A stretch of 64,000 nt of DNA from Georgenia ruanii (GTDB lineage Bacteria > Actinomycetota > Actinomycetes > Actinomycetales > Actinomycetaceae): NCBI RefSeq assembly GCF_009193175.1, contig NZ_VUKE01000007.1, positions 1 through 64,000 of the forward strand, in the 5' to 3' direction. The notes below the pieces were generated by a model. It ran no database searches and had not been told where the DNA came from. It saw only the letters and a program-made list of their open reading frames with translations. Both the position numbers and the translations under genes were made by a program. Positions 56,956 through 64,000 of the stretch are shown here, in pieces (positions within the stretch are counted from its first letter, which is position 1; the number at the start of each line of letters is the position of its first letter).

Positions 56956-58734
56956 ATGCAGCGCTCGCTCCTCGACGTGGCCCCCGGCGGCCGTCTCCCG
57001 CTCGACGACGCCACCCGCGCGGCCACCGGGCAGGGCAGGCCCGTCCAGCTCGGCCTGGACGACCTGGGCACCCCGCTGCACGAGGTGACCTTCGTCGTCA
57101 CCGACCTCGAGACCACCGGCGGCTCGCCCGCCGGTGCGGAGATCACCGAGATCGGGGCGGTGAAGGTGCGCGGCGGGGAGGTGCTCGGCGAGTTCCAGAC
57201 GCTGGTCAACCCCGGCGTGCCGATCCCGCCGACCATCACCGTCCTCACCGGCATCACCAACGCCATGGTCATCCAGGCGCCCCCGATCACCGAGGTGCTG
57301 CCGGCGTTCCTCGAGTTCGCCGGCCTGGACCGCGGCGCCGTCTTCGTGGCCCACAACGCCGGCTTCGACGCGGGCTTCCTGCGCCACGCCACCGAGCGGA
57401 TGGGGCTGGCCTGGCCGCGGCCGCCGATCGTCGACACCGTCAAGCTCGCCCGACGCATCGTCACCAAGGACGAGGCCCCTAATCACAAGCTCGGCACGCT
57501 CGCGGCGTTGTTCTCCACGGCGGTGACGCCGGACCACCGGGCGCTGCACGACGCCCGGGCCACCGTCGACGTCCTGCACGCGCTGCTGGGCCGGCTGGCG
57601 CCGCTGGGCGTCACCCACCTGGAGGACCTGCGCACCGCCGCCGACCCGGTGCCTCAACGGCGCCGGCGCAAGGCGACGATGGCGGACGGGCTCCCGCACA
57701 CCCCGGGCGTGTACCAGTTCGTCGGCCCGGACGGGACGGTGCTCTACGTCGGCACCGCCGCGGACCTGCACCGCCGGGTGCGCAGCTACTTCACCGCCGC
57801 CGAGAAGCGGGCCCGCATCGGGGAGATGCTCGACATCGCCACCGGCGTGCGCACCGTCCCCTGCGCCACCGTGCTCGAGGCGCAGGTGCGCGAGATCCGG
57901 CTCATCGCCGAGCTCGACCCGCCGTACAACCGTCGCTCCCGCCGCCCGGAGCGGCGCCCCTGGCTGCGGCTGACCGACGAGCCGTACCCCCGGCTGAGCG
58001 TGGTGCGCCGCCTGCCGGCGCGCCACCTCGGGCAGGCGCTGGGCCCCTTCACCTCCCAGCGGGCCGCCACGGAGGCGCTGGAGGCGGTCCAGGAGGCGGT
58101 GGCGGTGCGCCGGTGCACCACCCGGCTGCCGCTCGCGCCCCGGCCGACCGCCAGCGCCTGCGCGCTGGCGGAGATGGGCCGCTGCGGCGCCCCGTGCACC
58201 GGCGGGCAGGACGCCGCGGCCTACGCCGCCGTCGTCGCCGGCGCCCGGGCCACGCTCGGCGCCGACGTCGACCACGTCGTGGCCGTCCTGCACGGGAAGA
58301 TCCGCCAGCTCGCCGCGCAGGAGCGCTACGAGGAGGCCGCGACCCAGCGCGACCGACTGCACGCCCTGCTCGCCGGGGCCCGCCGCACCGAGCGGCTGCG
58401 CCCCCTGGTGACCACCCCGGAGCTCGTCGCCGCCCGCCGCCGGGACGCCGGCGGGTGGGAGCTGGTGCTGGTGCGCCACGGCCGCCTGGCCGGCACCGCG
58501 GTGACCCCGCGCGGGGCGGACCCCATGCCGGTGGTGGCGGCCCTGCGGGCCAGCGGCGAGGCGGTGCCCGCCCCGGAGGCGGCGTGCGGCGCGGCCCCGG
58601 TGGAGGAGACCGAGCTGGTCGCCGGCTGGCTGGAGCAGCCCGGGGTGCGCCTGGTCCATCTCGAGGAGGGCGAGGTGCCGCTCGCGTGCCCGGTGCGCGG
58701 GGCGGCACGACACCCCCTGCCGGCCAGAGGATGA
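56956..58734 (+). CDS. DEDD exonuclease domain fused to a UvrC-like GIY-YIG domain
   Basis: Probable DNA repair nuclease (592 aa, Rv2191-like). N-terminal DnaQ-type 3'-5' exonuclease domain (about 45-220): VVTDLETTGGSPAGAEITEI, VAHNAGFDAGFLRHA, and HRALHDARATVDVL with the last His and Asp. A GIY-YIG domain follows (about 245-325): HTPGVYQFVGPDGTVLYVGT and the Arg in ADLHRRVRSYF. The rest resembles UvrC (LGPFTSQRAATEAL, ALAEMGRCGAPCTGGQD) and has a UVR-like LAAQERYEEAATQRDRLHAL. It lacks the UvrC RNase H-like domain. Cho-like incision with exonuclease trimming is plausible. Start chosen from TAGCGT 7 nt upstream. Confidence 0.92.
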   Translation: MQRSLLDVAPGGRLPLDDATRAATGQGRPVQLGLDDLGTPLHEVTFVVTDLETTGGSPAGAEITEIGAVKVRGGEVLGEFQTLVNPGVPIPPTITVLTGITNAMVIQAPPITEVLPAFLEFAGLDRGAVFVAHNAGFDAGFLRHATERMGLAWPRPPIVDTVKLARRIVTKDEAPNHKLGTLAALFSTAVTPDHRALHDARATVDVLHALLGRLAPLGVTHLEDLRTAADPVPQRRRRKATMADGLPHTPGVYQFVGPDGTVLYVGTAADLHRRVRSYFTAAEKRARIGEMLDIATGVRTVPCATVLEAQVREIRLIAELDPPYNRRSRRPERRPWLRLTDEPYPRLSVVRRLPARHLGQALGPFTSQRAATEALEAVQEAVAVRRCTTRLPLAPRPTASACALAEMGRCGAPCTGGQDAAAYAAVVAGARATLGADVDHVVAVLHGKIRQLAAQERYEEAATQRDRLHALLAGARRTERLRPLVTTPELVAARRRDAGGWELVLVRHGRLAGTAVTPRGADPMPVVAALRASGEAVPAPEAACGAAPVEETELVAGWLEQPGVRLVHLEEGEVPLACPVRGAARHPLPARG

Positions 58735-58769
58735 TGGGAGCGAGATTTCCGAACACTCAAGGAGTGAAC

Positions 58770-59048
58770 ATGCTCACCGCCATCGTGCTCATCGACGCCG
58801 ACGTCGCCCGCATCCCCGAGGTCGCCCAGGAGGTCGCGGACCTCGAGGGCATCAGCGAGGTGTACTCGGTCACCGGCGACGTCGACCTCATCGCGATCGC
58901 CCGGGTGCGCGAGCACGAGGACCTCGCCCGGGTCGTGGCCGACCACGTCGGCAAGGTCGACGGCGTGCGCGGCATGAAGACCTACATCGCCTTCCAGGCC
59001 TACTCCCAGCACGACCTGGAGCAGGCGTTCCACATCGGCCTGGACTGA
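58770..59048 (+). CDS. Stand-alone Lrp/AsnC ligand-binding (RAM) domain protein
   Basis: Small protein (92 aa) holding only the ligand-binding domain of Lrp/AsnC regulators, without the DNA-binding helix-turn-helix. Starts MLTAIVLIDADVARIPEVAQ and contains GISEVYSVTGDVDLIAIAR and GMKTYIAFQAYSQHDLEQAF. Such proteins (Rv2324-like or SraA-like) form octamers that bind amino acids; here it sits convergent to trpD, so an amino-acid-sensing role is plausible. ATG 58770 has AAGGAG 5 nt upstream. Confidence 0.92.
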   Translation: MLTAIVLIDADVARIPEVAQEVADLEGISEVYSVTGDVDLIAIARVREHEDLARVVADHVGKVDGVRGMKTYIAFQAYSQHDLEQAFHIGLD

Positions 59049-59108
59049 TCACGGGCCCCGGCCGTCCCGGACCGATCCCGGGCCGCCGGAGAGTCCGCGG
59101 ACGCGCGA

Positions 59109-59138
59109 GTGCCCCGGCTCCGTGAGGAGCCGGGGCAC
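59109..59138. terminator. Bidirectional hairpin terminator between Lrp-like gene and trpD
   Basis: Perfect 13-bp stem GTGCCCCGGCTCC with a GTGA tetraloop, located in the convergent spacer. Confidence 0.85.
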
Positions 59139-59193
59139 ATCCGTCCTCGGCAGGCAGCCGACCGCGCGGCCGGCGACCCGCCCGGGCGGCGGG

Positions 59194-60270
59194 TCAGCGC
59201 GCGGCGGGCTGGGTCAGCGCCACCCAGCGCTGCAGCACGTCGGCGGCGGCGCCGGAGTCGAGCGAGCGGGCCGCGTGCTCCAGACCGGCCGCCAGCCGGG
59301 CGGGCAGCGGCGCGTCGCCGGAGGTCCCCGGCAGGGACCCCTCCGCCACGAACGCCGCGGCGGCGTTGAGCATCACGGCCTCGCGCACGGGGCCACCCGC
59401 GCCGCCCAGCACCTCGCGGGCCACCCCGGCGTTGTACGCCGCGTCCTTGCCGCGCAGGTCCGCCACCGTCGCCGGTGCCAGGCCGAGCTCGGCGACGGCG
59501 TCCAGGGTGTGCGCGGTGACGGCGCCGTCGCGAACCTCCCAGACCTCGTTGAGCACCGTCGTGCTCAGCTCGTCGAGCCCGTTCTGGCCGCGGAACACCA
59601 GCGCGCTGGTGCCCCGCTCGGCGAGCACCCCGGCCACCAGCGGCGCTGCCGCGGCGTCGGAGACGCCGATCGCGCCGGCGCGCGGGCGGGCCGGGTTGGT
59701 CAACGGCCCGAGCAGGTTGAACGCGGTGCCGATCGCCAGCTCCTTGCGGGTGACCGCGGCGTGGCGCATCGAGGGATGGAAGAGGTTCGCGAAGCAGAAG
59801 GTGATGCCGAGCTCGGCGAAGACCTGCTCCACGCGCGGGATCTCGAGGTTGAGGTCGACACCGAGGGCCTCGAGCACGTCGGCCGAGCCCGAGGACGAGC
59901 TCGACGCGCGGTTGCCGTGCTTGACCACGCCCACGCCCGCGCCCGCGATGACCAGCGAGGCCATCGTCGAGATGTTCACGGTGTGCAGGCGGTCCCCGCC
60001 GGTGCCGACGATGTCGACGACGTCGGAGGGCACGTCGATCGGCAGGGCGTGGTCGAGCATCGCGTCGGCCAGGCCCCGCAGCTCGTCCACCGTCATGCCC
60101 TTGGTGGCCAGCGCCGCGAGGAACCCGGCCAGCACGGTCGGGGAGGTCAGCCCCTCCATGACCTGGTCCATCGCCCAGGCCGTCTCCGCGGTGGAGAGGT
60201 CGTGCCGGTTGACGAGCTGCACGAGCAGCCCCGGCCAGGTCGGTTCGGGACGGCGCTGCCCCGCGCTCAC
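59194..60270 (-). CDS. trpD: Anthranilate phosphoribosyltransferase
   Basis: Second step of tryptophan synthesis, joining anthranilate to PRPP (358 aa). Motifs: [20 protein letters not shown] (PRPP site), [33 protein letters not shown] and [17 protein letters not shown] 60270 overlaps the stop of the receiver-like gene (GTGA), so it is co-translated with it rather than with other trp genes. Position fits Rv2192c. Ends near a strong bidirectional terminator. Confidence 0.95.
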   Translation of the reverse strand: MSAGQRRPEPTWPGLLVQLVNRHDLSTAETAWAMDQVMEGLTSPTVLAGFLAALATKGMTVDELRGLADAMLDHALPIDVPSDVVDIVGTGGDRLHTVNISTMASLVIAGAGVGVVKHGNRASSSSSGSADVLEALGVDLNLEIPRVEQVFAELGITFCFANLFHPSMRHAAVTRKELAIGTAFNLLGPLTNPARPRAGAIGVSDAAAAPLVAGVLAERGTSALVFRGQNGLDELSTTVLNEVWEVRDGAVTAHTLDAVAELGLAPATVADLRGKDAAYNAGVAREVLGGAGGPVREAVMLNAAAAFVAEGSLPGTSGDAPLPARLAAGLEHAARSLDSGAAADVLQRWVALTQPAAR

Positions 60271-60701
60271 TTGGCGACCCGCCCGCGCAGCAGGCGGGCC
60301 ACCGCCTCCTGGAGCTCGATCGGGTCGAGCGGAGCCGGCACGATCGCGTCGGCCTCCGCCCAGGTGGCCAGCCAGGCGTCCTGTGGCCGCCCGGTGAGGA
60401 TGAGGATCGGCGGGCAGTTGTAGACCTCGTTCTTCAGCTGGCGGCTCACCGCCATGCCGCCGACCTTGGCGGCCTCGCCGTCGAGCACGAGGATCGCGAA
60501 GTCGTGCTCGGCGACCTTCTGCAGCACGCCCGCGTGTGTGGCGGCCTCGGTCCAGCGGATGCGGGGCAGCCCCTTCGCGGCGCGCCGGCCCACCCCCTCG
60601 ATCACCGCCCGGCGGGTGTCGACGTCGTCGCTGTAGATCAGCAGGTCGACCGTCCCCGTCTCGTCCGCCGTAGGGGCAGATGCGGTCTCGGTGCTGGTCA
60701 T
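60267..60701 (-). CDS. Receiver-like (response regulator fold) protein without output domain
   Basis: 144 aa, a single CheY-like domain after a 17-residue flexible N-terminus. It has the acidic pair in [14 protein letters not shown], a phospho-acceptor-like Asp in [15 protein letters not shown], and [16 protein letters not shown]. The nearly invariant Lys of receivers (KP) is replaced by Ala-Pro ([11 protein letters not shown]), so phosphorylation-dependent switching is doubtful. ATG 60701 has GAGGACGAGG upstream. Its stop overlaps trpD. No histidine kinase is nearby. Partner and role unknown. Confidence 0.85.
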   Translation of the reverse strand: MTSTETASAPTADETGTVDLLIYSDDVDTRRAVIEGVGRRAAKGLPRIRWTEAATHAGVLQKVAEHDFAILVLDGEAAKVGGMAVSRQLKNEVYNCPPILILTGRPQDAWLATWAEADAIVPAPLDPIELQEAVARLLRGRVAK

Positions 60702-61063
60702 CCTCGTCCTCCAGGCAGGGTCCCGCGGCCGGCCCAGGGGCCGCGCCGGCATGTGTGGTCACGGGCGGCAGGCGCGCACGTCACCGTCCTGGGGGTCATG
60801 CTAGTGCTCACAGCCGCAGCCCCCCGGCGCCGCCCGCTGGCGGGTCCTCGTGGCGACGGATCACCGCCCGTTCGGCGGGTTTCCGGGGAGCGCCCCCGCG
60901 CGGCCGCACGCCGCCCGTACCGGACGAACCGGACACCGACGCGGCGGGACCAACGTCGCGGGTCGGTGACTTTTCCCGGAACTAGGCTCGTCGTGGGCGA
61001 TTCCGCGACGCGCAGGGCCGGACAACTGGCGATCCGGCCTCCGACCTGGGCCATAATGACAGC
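60702..61063. other. 362-bp divergent spacer between the receiver-like gene and ctaE
   Basis: It contains the leader of the minus-strand gene and the ctaE promoter at its right end. No coding region or structured RNA is recognised. The right 100 bp are less GC-rich than the left. Confidence 0.6.
61052..61057 (+). promoter_or_regulatory. Putative -10 hexamer (CATAAT) of the ctaE-qcr operon
   Basis: CATAAT ends 6 nt before GTG 61064 with no Shine-Dalgarno, so transcription should begin at or next to the start codon. Confidence 0.65.
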
Positions 61064-61705
61064 GTGTCGTCAACCACTGCTGCTGCCCCGAGTGCTGCCC
61101 ACGTCTCGGTGACGCGACCGAACACCTTGTCGGTCGGCGTCATCGTCTGGCTCTCCAGCGAGCTGATGTTCTTCGCTGGCCTGTTCGCCATGTACTTCAC
61201 GCACCGGTCCGTCGCCGGGCCGGAGGCGTGGACCGACGCCGCGAGCGTGCTGAACTTCCCGTTCGCGGCCGCGAACACCACGGTCCTGGTGCTCAGCTCC
61301 GTCACCTGCCAGATGGGCGTCTTCGCCGCCGAGCGCTTCCAGGCCTCGCGGACCGGCTCCATCTTCAACGTGGCGCGCTGGGGCATGATCGAGTGGTACG
61401 CGCTGACCTTCCTCATGGGCGCCTTCTTCGTCGCCGGGCAGGTCACGGAGTACACCGAGCTCGTCGAGCACGGCGTGACGATCGCCTCGAGCTCCTACGG
61501 CTCGGTGTTCTACATCACCACCGGCTTCCACGCCCTGCACGTCACCGGCGGGCTCATCGCCTTCCTGTTCGTCCTCGGCCGGGCGTTCACCGCCCGGCGG
61601 TTCGGCCACCTCGAGGCGGGCAGCGCGGTCGTCACGTCGTACTACTGGCACTTCGTCGACGTCGTCTGGATCGCCCTGTTCTTCATCATCTACGTCCTGC
61701 GGTAG
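61064..61705 (+). CDS. ctaE: Cytochrome c oxidase subunit III
   Basis: Membrane subunit of the aa3 oxidase (213 aa) with five hydrophobic segments. Family motifs: [20 protein letters not shown] near the N-terminus, [38 protein letters not shown] with conserved His, and the end [20 protein letters not shown]. First gene of ctaE-qcrC-qcrA-qcrB, the order seen in M. tuberculosis (Rv2193-Rv2196), where bc1 and aa3 form a supercomplex. The GTG start has a -10 box 6 nt upstream. qcrC starts 69 nt downstream. Confidence 0.96.
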   Translation: MSSTTAAAPSAAHVSVTRPNTLSVGVIVWLSSELMFFAGLFAMYFTHRSVAGPEAWTDAASVLNFPFAAANTTVLVLSSVTCQMGVFAAERFQASRTGSIFNVARWGMIEWYALTFLMGAFFVAGQVTEYTELVEHGVTIASSSYGSVFYITTGFHALHVTGGLIAFLFVLGRAFTARRFGHLEAGSAVVTSYYWHFVDVVWIALFFIIYVLR

Positions 61706-61774
61706 TGGCCGGGCCCGTCCCCGGGCTCACCGCTTCCCGCCCGCCCCACCCAACCCGAACGAGGAACCACCATC

Positions 61775-62560
61775 GTGAAGGCACTCGCCGCCAGCAGAAG
61801 GAGCCGGTACGCACCGGCTGTCCTTGTGCTGCTCGCCCTGATCCTGACCGGCGCGCTCTACGCCGTGCTCGCCCCCCGCCCAGCGGAGGCGCAGCAGCCT
61901 ACGGCCAACGCGCAGGACATCCAGCAGGGCAGGGCCCTGTTCCAGGCCAACTGCTCCACCTGTCACGGCCTGAACGCCGAGGGCACGGACGTGGCCCCCT
62001 CGCTCATCGGCGTGGGTGCGGCGTCGGTCGACTTCCAGGTCTCGACCGGCCGCATGCCGATGGCGAACAACTCGCCGCAGGCCGAGAAGAAGACGCCGCA
62101 GTTCAACGAGGAGCAGACGGCCCAGCTCGCGGCCTACGTCGCCTCCCTCGCCCCCGGGCCCGCGGTGCCCGCCGCCGACCAGGTGGACCCCGCCGGCGGC
62201 AACCCCGCGACCGGCATGGCCCTGTTCCGCACCAACTGCGCGATGTGCCACAACGCCGTCGGCGCCGGTGGCGCGCTGAGCGAGGGCAAGTACGCCCCGC
62301 CCCTGTACGAGTCGACGCCGACCCAGATCTACGAGGCCATGCTCACCGGGCCGCAGTCCATGCCCGTGTTCAACGAGGCGAACATCAGCCCCCAGGGCAA
62401 GCAGGACATCATCGCCTACCTCATGGAGCAGCGTGAGCCCTCCCCGGGCGGCGCCAACCTCGGGTCGCTCGGACCGGTGTCCGAGGCCATCTGGGCGTTT
62501 GTCATCGGCATCGGCGGCCTCATCGGCATGGCCGTGTGGATCGGAGCGAGGTCGTCGTGA
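61775..62560 (+). CDS. qcrC: Diheme cytochrome c subunit of the bc1 complex
   Basis: Membrane-anchored diheme cytochrome c (261 aa) passing electrons from the Rieske protein to the aa3 oxidase, replacing a soluble cytochrome c. N-terminal signal/anchor (YAPAVLVLLALILTGALYAV). Two heme sites, CSTCHG and CAMCHN, each in a cytochrome c domain with a distal Met region (GRMPMANN and SMPVFNE). A C-terminal membrane helix is at about 230-255 (AIWAFVIGIGGLIGMAVWIG). GTG 61775 has GAGGA upstream. Its stop overlaps the qcrA start (GTGA). Confidence 0.96.
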   Translation: MKALAASRRSRYAPAVLVLLALILTGALYAVLAPRPAEAQQPTANAQDIQQGRALFQANCSTCHGLNAEGTDVAPSLIGVGAASVDFQVSTGRMPMANNSPQAEKKTPQFNEEQTAQLAAYVASLAPGPAVPAADQVDPAGGNPATGMALFRTNCAMCHNAVGAGGALSEGKYAPPLYESTPTQIYEAMLTGPQSMPVFNEANISPQGKQDIIAYLMEQREPSPGGANLGSLGPVSEAIWAFVIGIGGLIGMAVWIGARSS

Positions 62561-63615
62561 GCATCAACCAGTACAACGTCACCCGGGCGCCGGAGGTGGC
62601 GGACCGGTTCGAGAACCCCGGGCTCGAGGAGCATCTCCCCCGGCTGACCGACGTCGACGCGGCGGCCAACAAGCGGGCCGAGCGCATCGTCGCCCTGCTC
62701 TTCACCCTGTCGATCCTCGCCTCCATCGGCGCCCTGGTGGGCTACTTCGCCCTGCCGCTGGACGGCACCGTGGGCAGCGTGCGGCTCTCCACCATCGTGC
62801 TGGGCGCCGGCATCGGCGTCGGCATGCTCGGCATCGGCGTCGCGGCGATCCACTGGGCCAAGTCGCTGATGAACAACGTCGAGCGGGTCGAGCTGCGCCA
62901 CCCGCAGCGCTCCGACGACGAGACCCGCGAGGTCGCCGCCCAGATGATGGTCGACGGCGTCAACGACTCGGGCATCGCCCGCCGCCCGGTGCTCAAGGGC
63001 GCCCTGGCCGGCGCCGCGGCCCTGGCCCCGCTGCCGATCCTCGTCCCGCTGGTGGGCAACCTCGGCGGGGACTGGAACGTCTCGAAGTTCAAGCACACCA
63101 TCTGGGGCGAGACCCCGGACGGCACCTACGGCACGCTGCCCGACGGCTCCAAGGGCCGCCGGCTCGCGCGTGACCCCGAGGACACCCCCATCAAGGCCTC
63201 GGACGTCACCATCGGGTCCGTGTTCCACGTCATCCCGCAGGGGCTGAGCGAGGGACAGCCGGACTACTACGAGGAGAAGGCCAAGGCCGTCGTCCTGCTG
63301 ATCCGTCTCGACCCGCGCATCCTCAAGGAGAGCCCCGAGCGGGCCGACTGGTCCTACGACGGCATCGTCGCCTACTCCAAGATCTGCACGCACGTCGGTT
63401 GCCCGGTGGCCCTCTACGAGCAGCAGACCCACCACCTGCTGTGCCCGTGCCACCAGTCCACGTTCGACGTCGCCGACGAGGCCAAGGTGGTCTTCGGCCC
63501 GGCCAAGCGGCCGCTGCCGCAGCTGCCCATCGCCGTCGACACCGAGGGCTACCTCGTCGCGCGCAGCGACTTCACCGAGCCGATCGGCCCGAGCTACTGG
63601 GAGCGTCTCAAGTGA
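62557..63615 (+). CDS. qcrA: Rieske iron-sulfur subunit of the bc1 complex
   Basis: 352 aa with three predicted membrane helices, as is typical of actinobacterial QcrA (about 45-69, 76-98 and 144-165). The soluble domain holds the 2Fe-2S site CTHVGCPVALYEQQ and CPCHQSTFD. The last helix region contains the twin-Arg-like ARRPVLKGALAGAAALAPLP. GTG 62557 (VSINQYNVTRAPE) overlaps the qcrC stop; an upstream in-frame ATG at 62536 lies inside qcrC and is not used. Its stop overlaps the qcrB start. Confidence 0.96.
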   Translation: MSINQYNVTRAPEVADRFENPGLEEHLPRLTDVDAAANKRAERIVALLFTLSILASIGALVGYFALPLDGTVGSVRLSTIVLGAGIGVGMLGIGVAAIHWAKSLMNNVERVELRHPQRSDDETREVAAQMMVDGVNDSGIARRPVLKGALAGAAALAPLPILVPLVGNLGGDWNVSKFKHTIWGETPDGTYGTLPDGSKGRRLARDPEDTPIKASDVTIGSVFHVIPQGLSEGQPDYYEEKAKAVVLLIRLDPRILKESPERADWSYDGIVAYSKICTHVGCPVALYEQQTHHLLCPCHQSTFDVADEAKVVFGPAKRPLPQLPIAVDTEGYLVARSDFTEPIGPSYWERLK

Positions 63616-64000
63616 GCACCACCGCCACCCGCGCCGGTACCGGCGGGTACAAGCCGTCCAAGCCGATGAGGGCAACCGCCGACTACCTCGACAGCAACGT
63701 CGGCGCCGGCAAGGCCGTCAAGTTCCTGGCCCGCAAGATCTTCCCCGAGCACTGGTCCTTCCTGCTCGGCGAGATCGCGCTCTGGAGCTTCGTCGTGCTG
63801 GTGCTCACCGGCATCTTCCTGACGATGTTCTTCGAGCCGTCGATGCAGCACGTCACCTACCCCGAGGACGCGCTGCCCGCCTCGATGCAGGGCGTGGGCA
63901 TGTCGGCGGCGTTCGCCTCGACGCTGCACCTGTCCTTCGAGGTCAAGGGCGGCCTGCTCATGCGGCAGATGCACCACTGGGCCGCCCTGCTGTTCATGGG
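63612..64000 (+). CDS. qcrB: Cytochrome b subunit of the bc1 complex, N-terminal part (cut by the window end)
   Basis: The first 129 codons of QcrB, which carries the quinone sites and two b hemes. Visible: KIFPEHWSFLLGEIALWSFV, the first helix VVLVLTGIFLTMFFEPS, the periplasmic segment, and MRQMHHWAALLFM with a His pair for heme binding. GTG 63612 overlaps the qcrA stop (GTGA). The remainder lies beyond the window. Confidence 0.95.
   Translation, partial: MSTTATRAGTGGYKPSKPMRATADYLDSNVGAGKAVKFLARKIFPEHWSFLLGEIALWSFVVLVLTGIFLTMFFEPSMQHVTYPEDALPASMQGVGMSAAFASTLHLSFEVKGGLLMRQMHHWAALLFM

Overview
The window is very GC-rich, with GTG starts, start/stop overlaps and many Actinobacteria-restricted families (SepH, DUF3159, DUF3710, DUF3093, DUF4193, DUF4192, DUF5998, DUF1206, DUF7455, Rv2175c-like). 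Gene order matches two blocks known from Mycobacterium tuberculosis, around sigA-suhB-ceoBC (Rv2690c-Rv2703) and idsA2-pknL-aroG-plsC-fadD15-trpD-ctaE-qcrCAB (Rv2173-Rv2196), here joined into one chromosomal stretch. The presence of ParC/ParE, a PPi-type phosphofructokinase and DUF222/HNH genes fits a Micrococcales member such as a Cellulomonas or Georgenia relative. The genus is an inference.

Layout. 1-6.2 kb is accessory: a DUF222 (13E12/HNH-type) gene split by a complete IS21-family element (istA, istB, terminal repeats, 6-bp target duplication), followed by a serpin. 6.2-20.5 kb: aconitase, a short-chain dehydrogenase, a TrmA-type RNA methyltransferase coupled to an APC transporter, two TrkA-type proteins, the DUF3159/OB-fold/DUF3710 operon, DUF3093, DUF4193, an inositol monophosphatase and SepH. 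The dut gene normally found between DUF3710 and DUF3093 is absent. 20.5-34.5 kb: thymidine kinase, an alkaline-phosphatase-superfamily enzyme, DUF5998, a GNAT/acyl-CoA synthetase fusion, ParC, a serine hydrolase, a broken TnpB fragment, a tandem GNAT pair and ParE.

34.5-43.6 kb: DUF7455, DUF1206, the principal sigma factor, and a minus-strand operon DUF4192-usp-gcvT-like-gcvH-gcvP. 43.6-53.8 kb: polyprenyl diphosphate synthase, an Rv2175c-like DNA-binding protein, a LysM/lytic transglycosylase, a PASTA Ser/Thr kinase, a molybdopterin oxidoreductase, class II DAHP synthase, PPi-phosphofructokinase, PlsC and a small membrane protein. 53.8-64 kb: ROK glucokinase, a FadD15-like acyl-CoA ligase, a DEDD exonuclease/GIY-YIG protein, a stand-alone Lrp-type ligand domain, TrpD, a receiver-like protein, and the respiratory operon ctaE-qcrC-qcrA-qcrB, cut by the window end.

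Two window-wide patterns stand out. First, 18 genes that lack a convincing Shine-Dalgarno sequence carry a -10-like hexamer of form xAxxxT (often TAGGCT) ending exactly 6 or 7 nt before the chosen start codon, the expected signature of leaderless transcripts; it also helps choose starts. Second, many intergenic spacers contain imperfect two-copy tandem duplications, some copying the 3' end of the neighbouring gene. No rRNA, tRNA, CRISPR array, prophage or clearly new defence or biosynthetic system was found.
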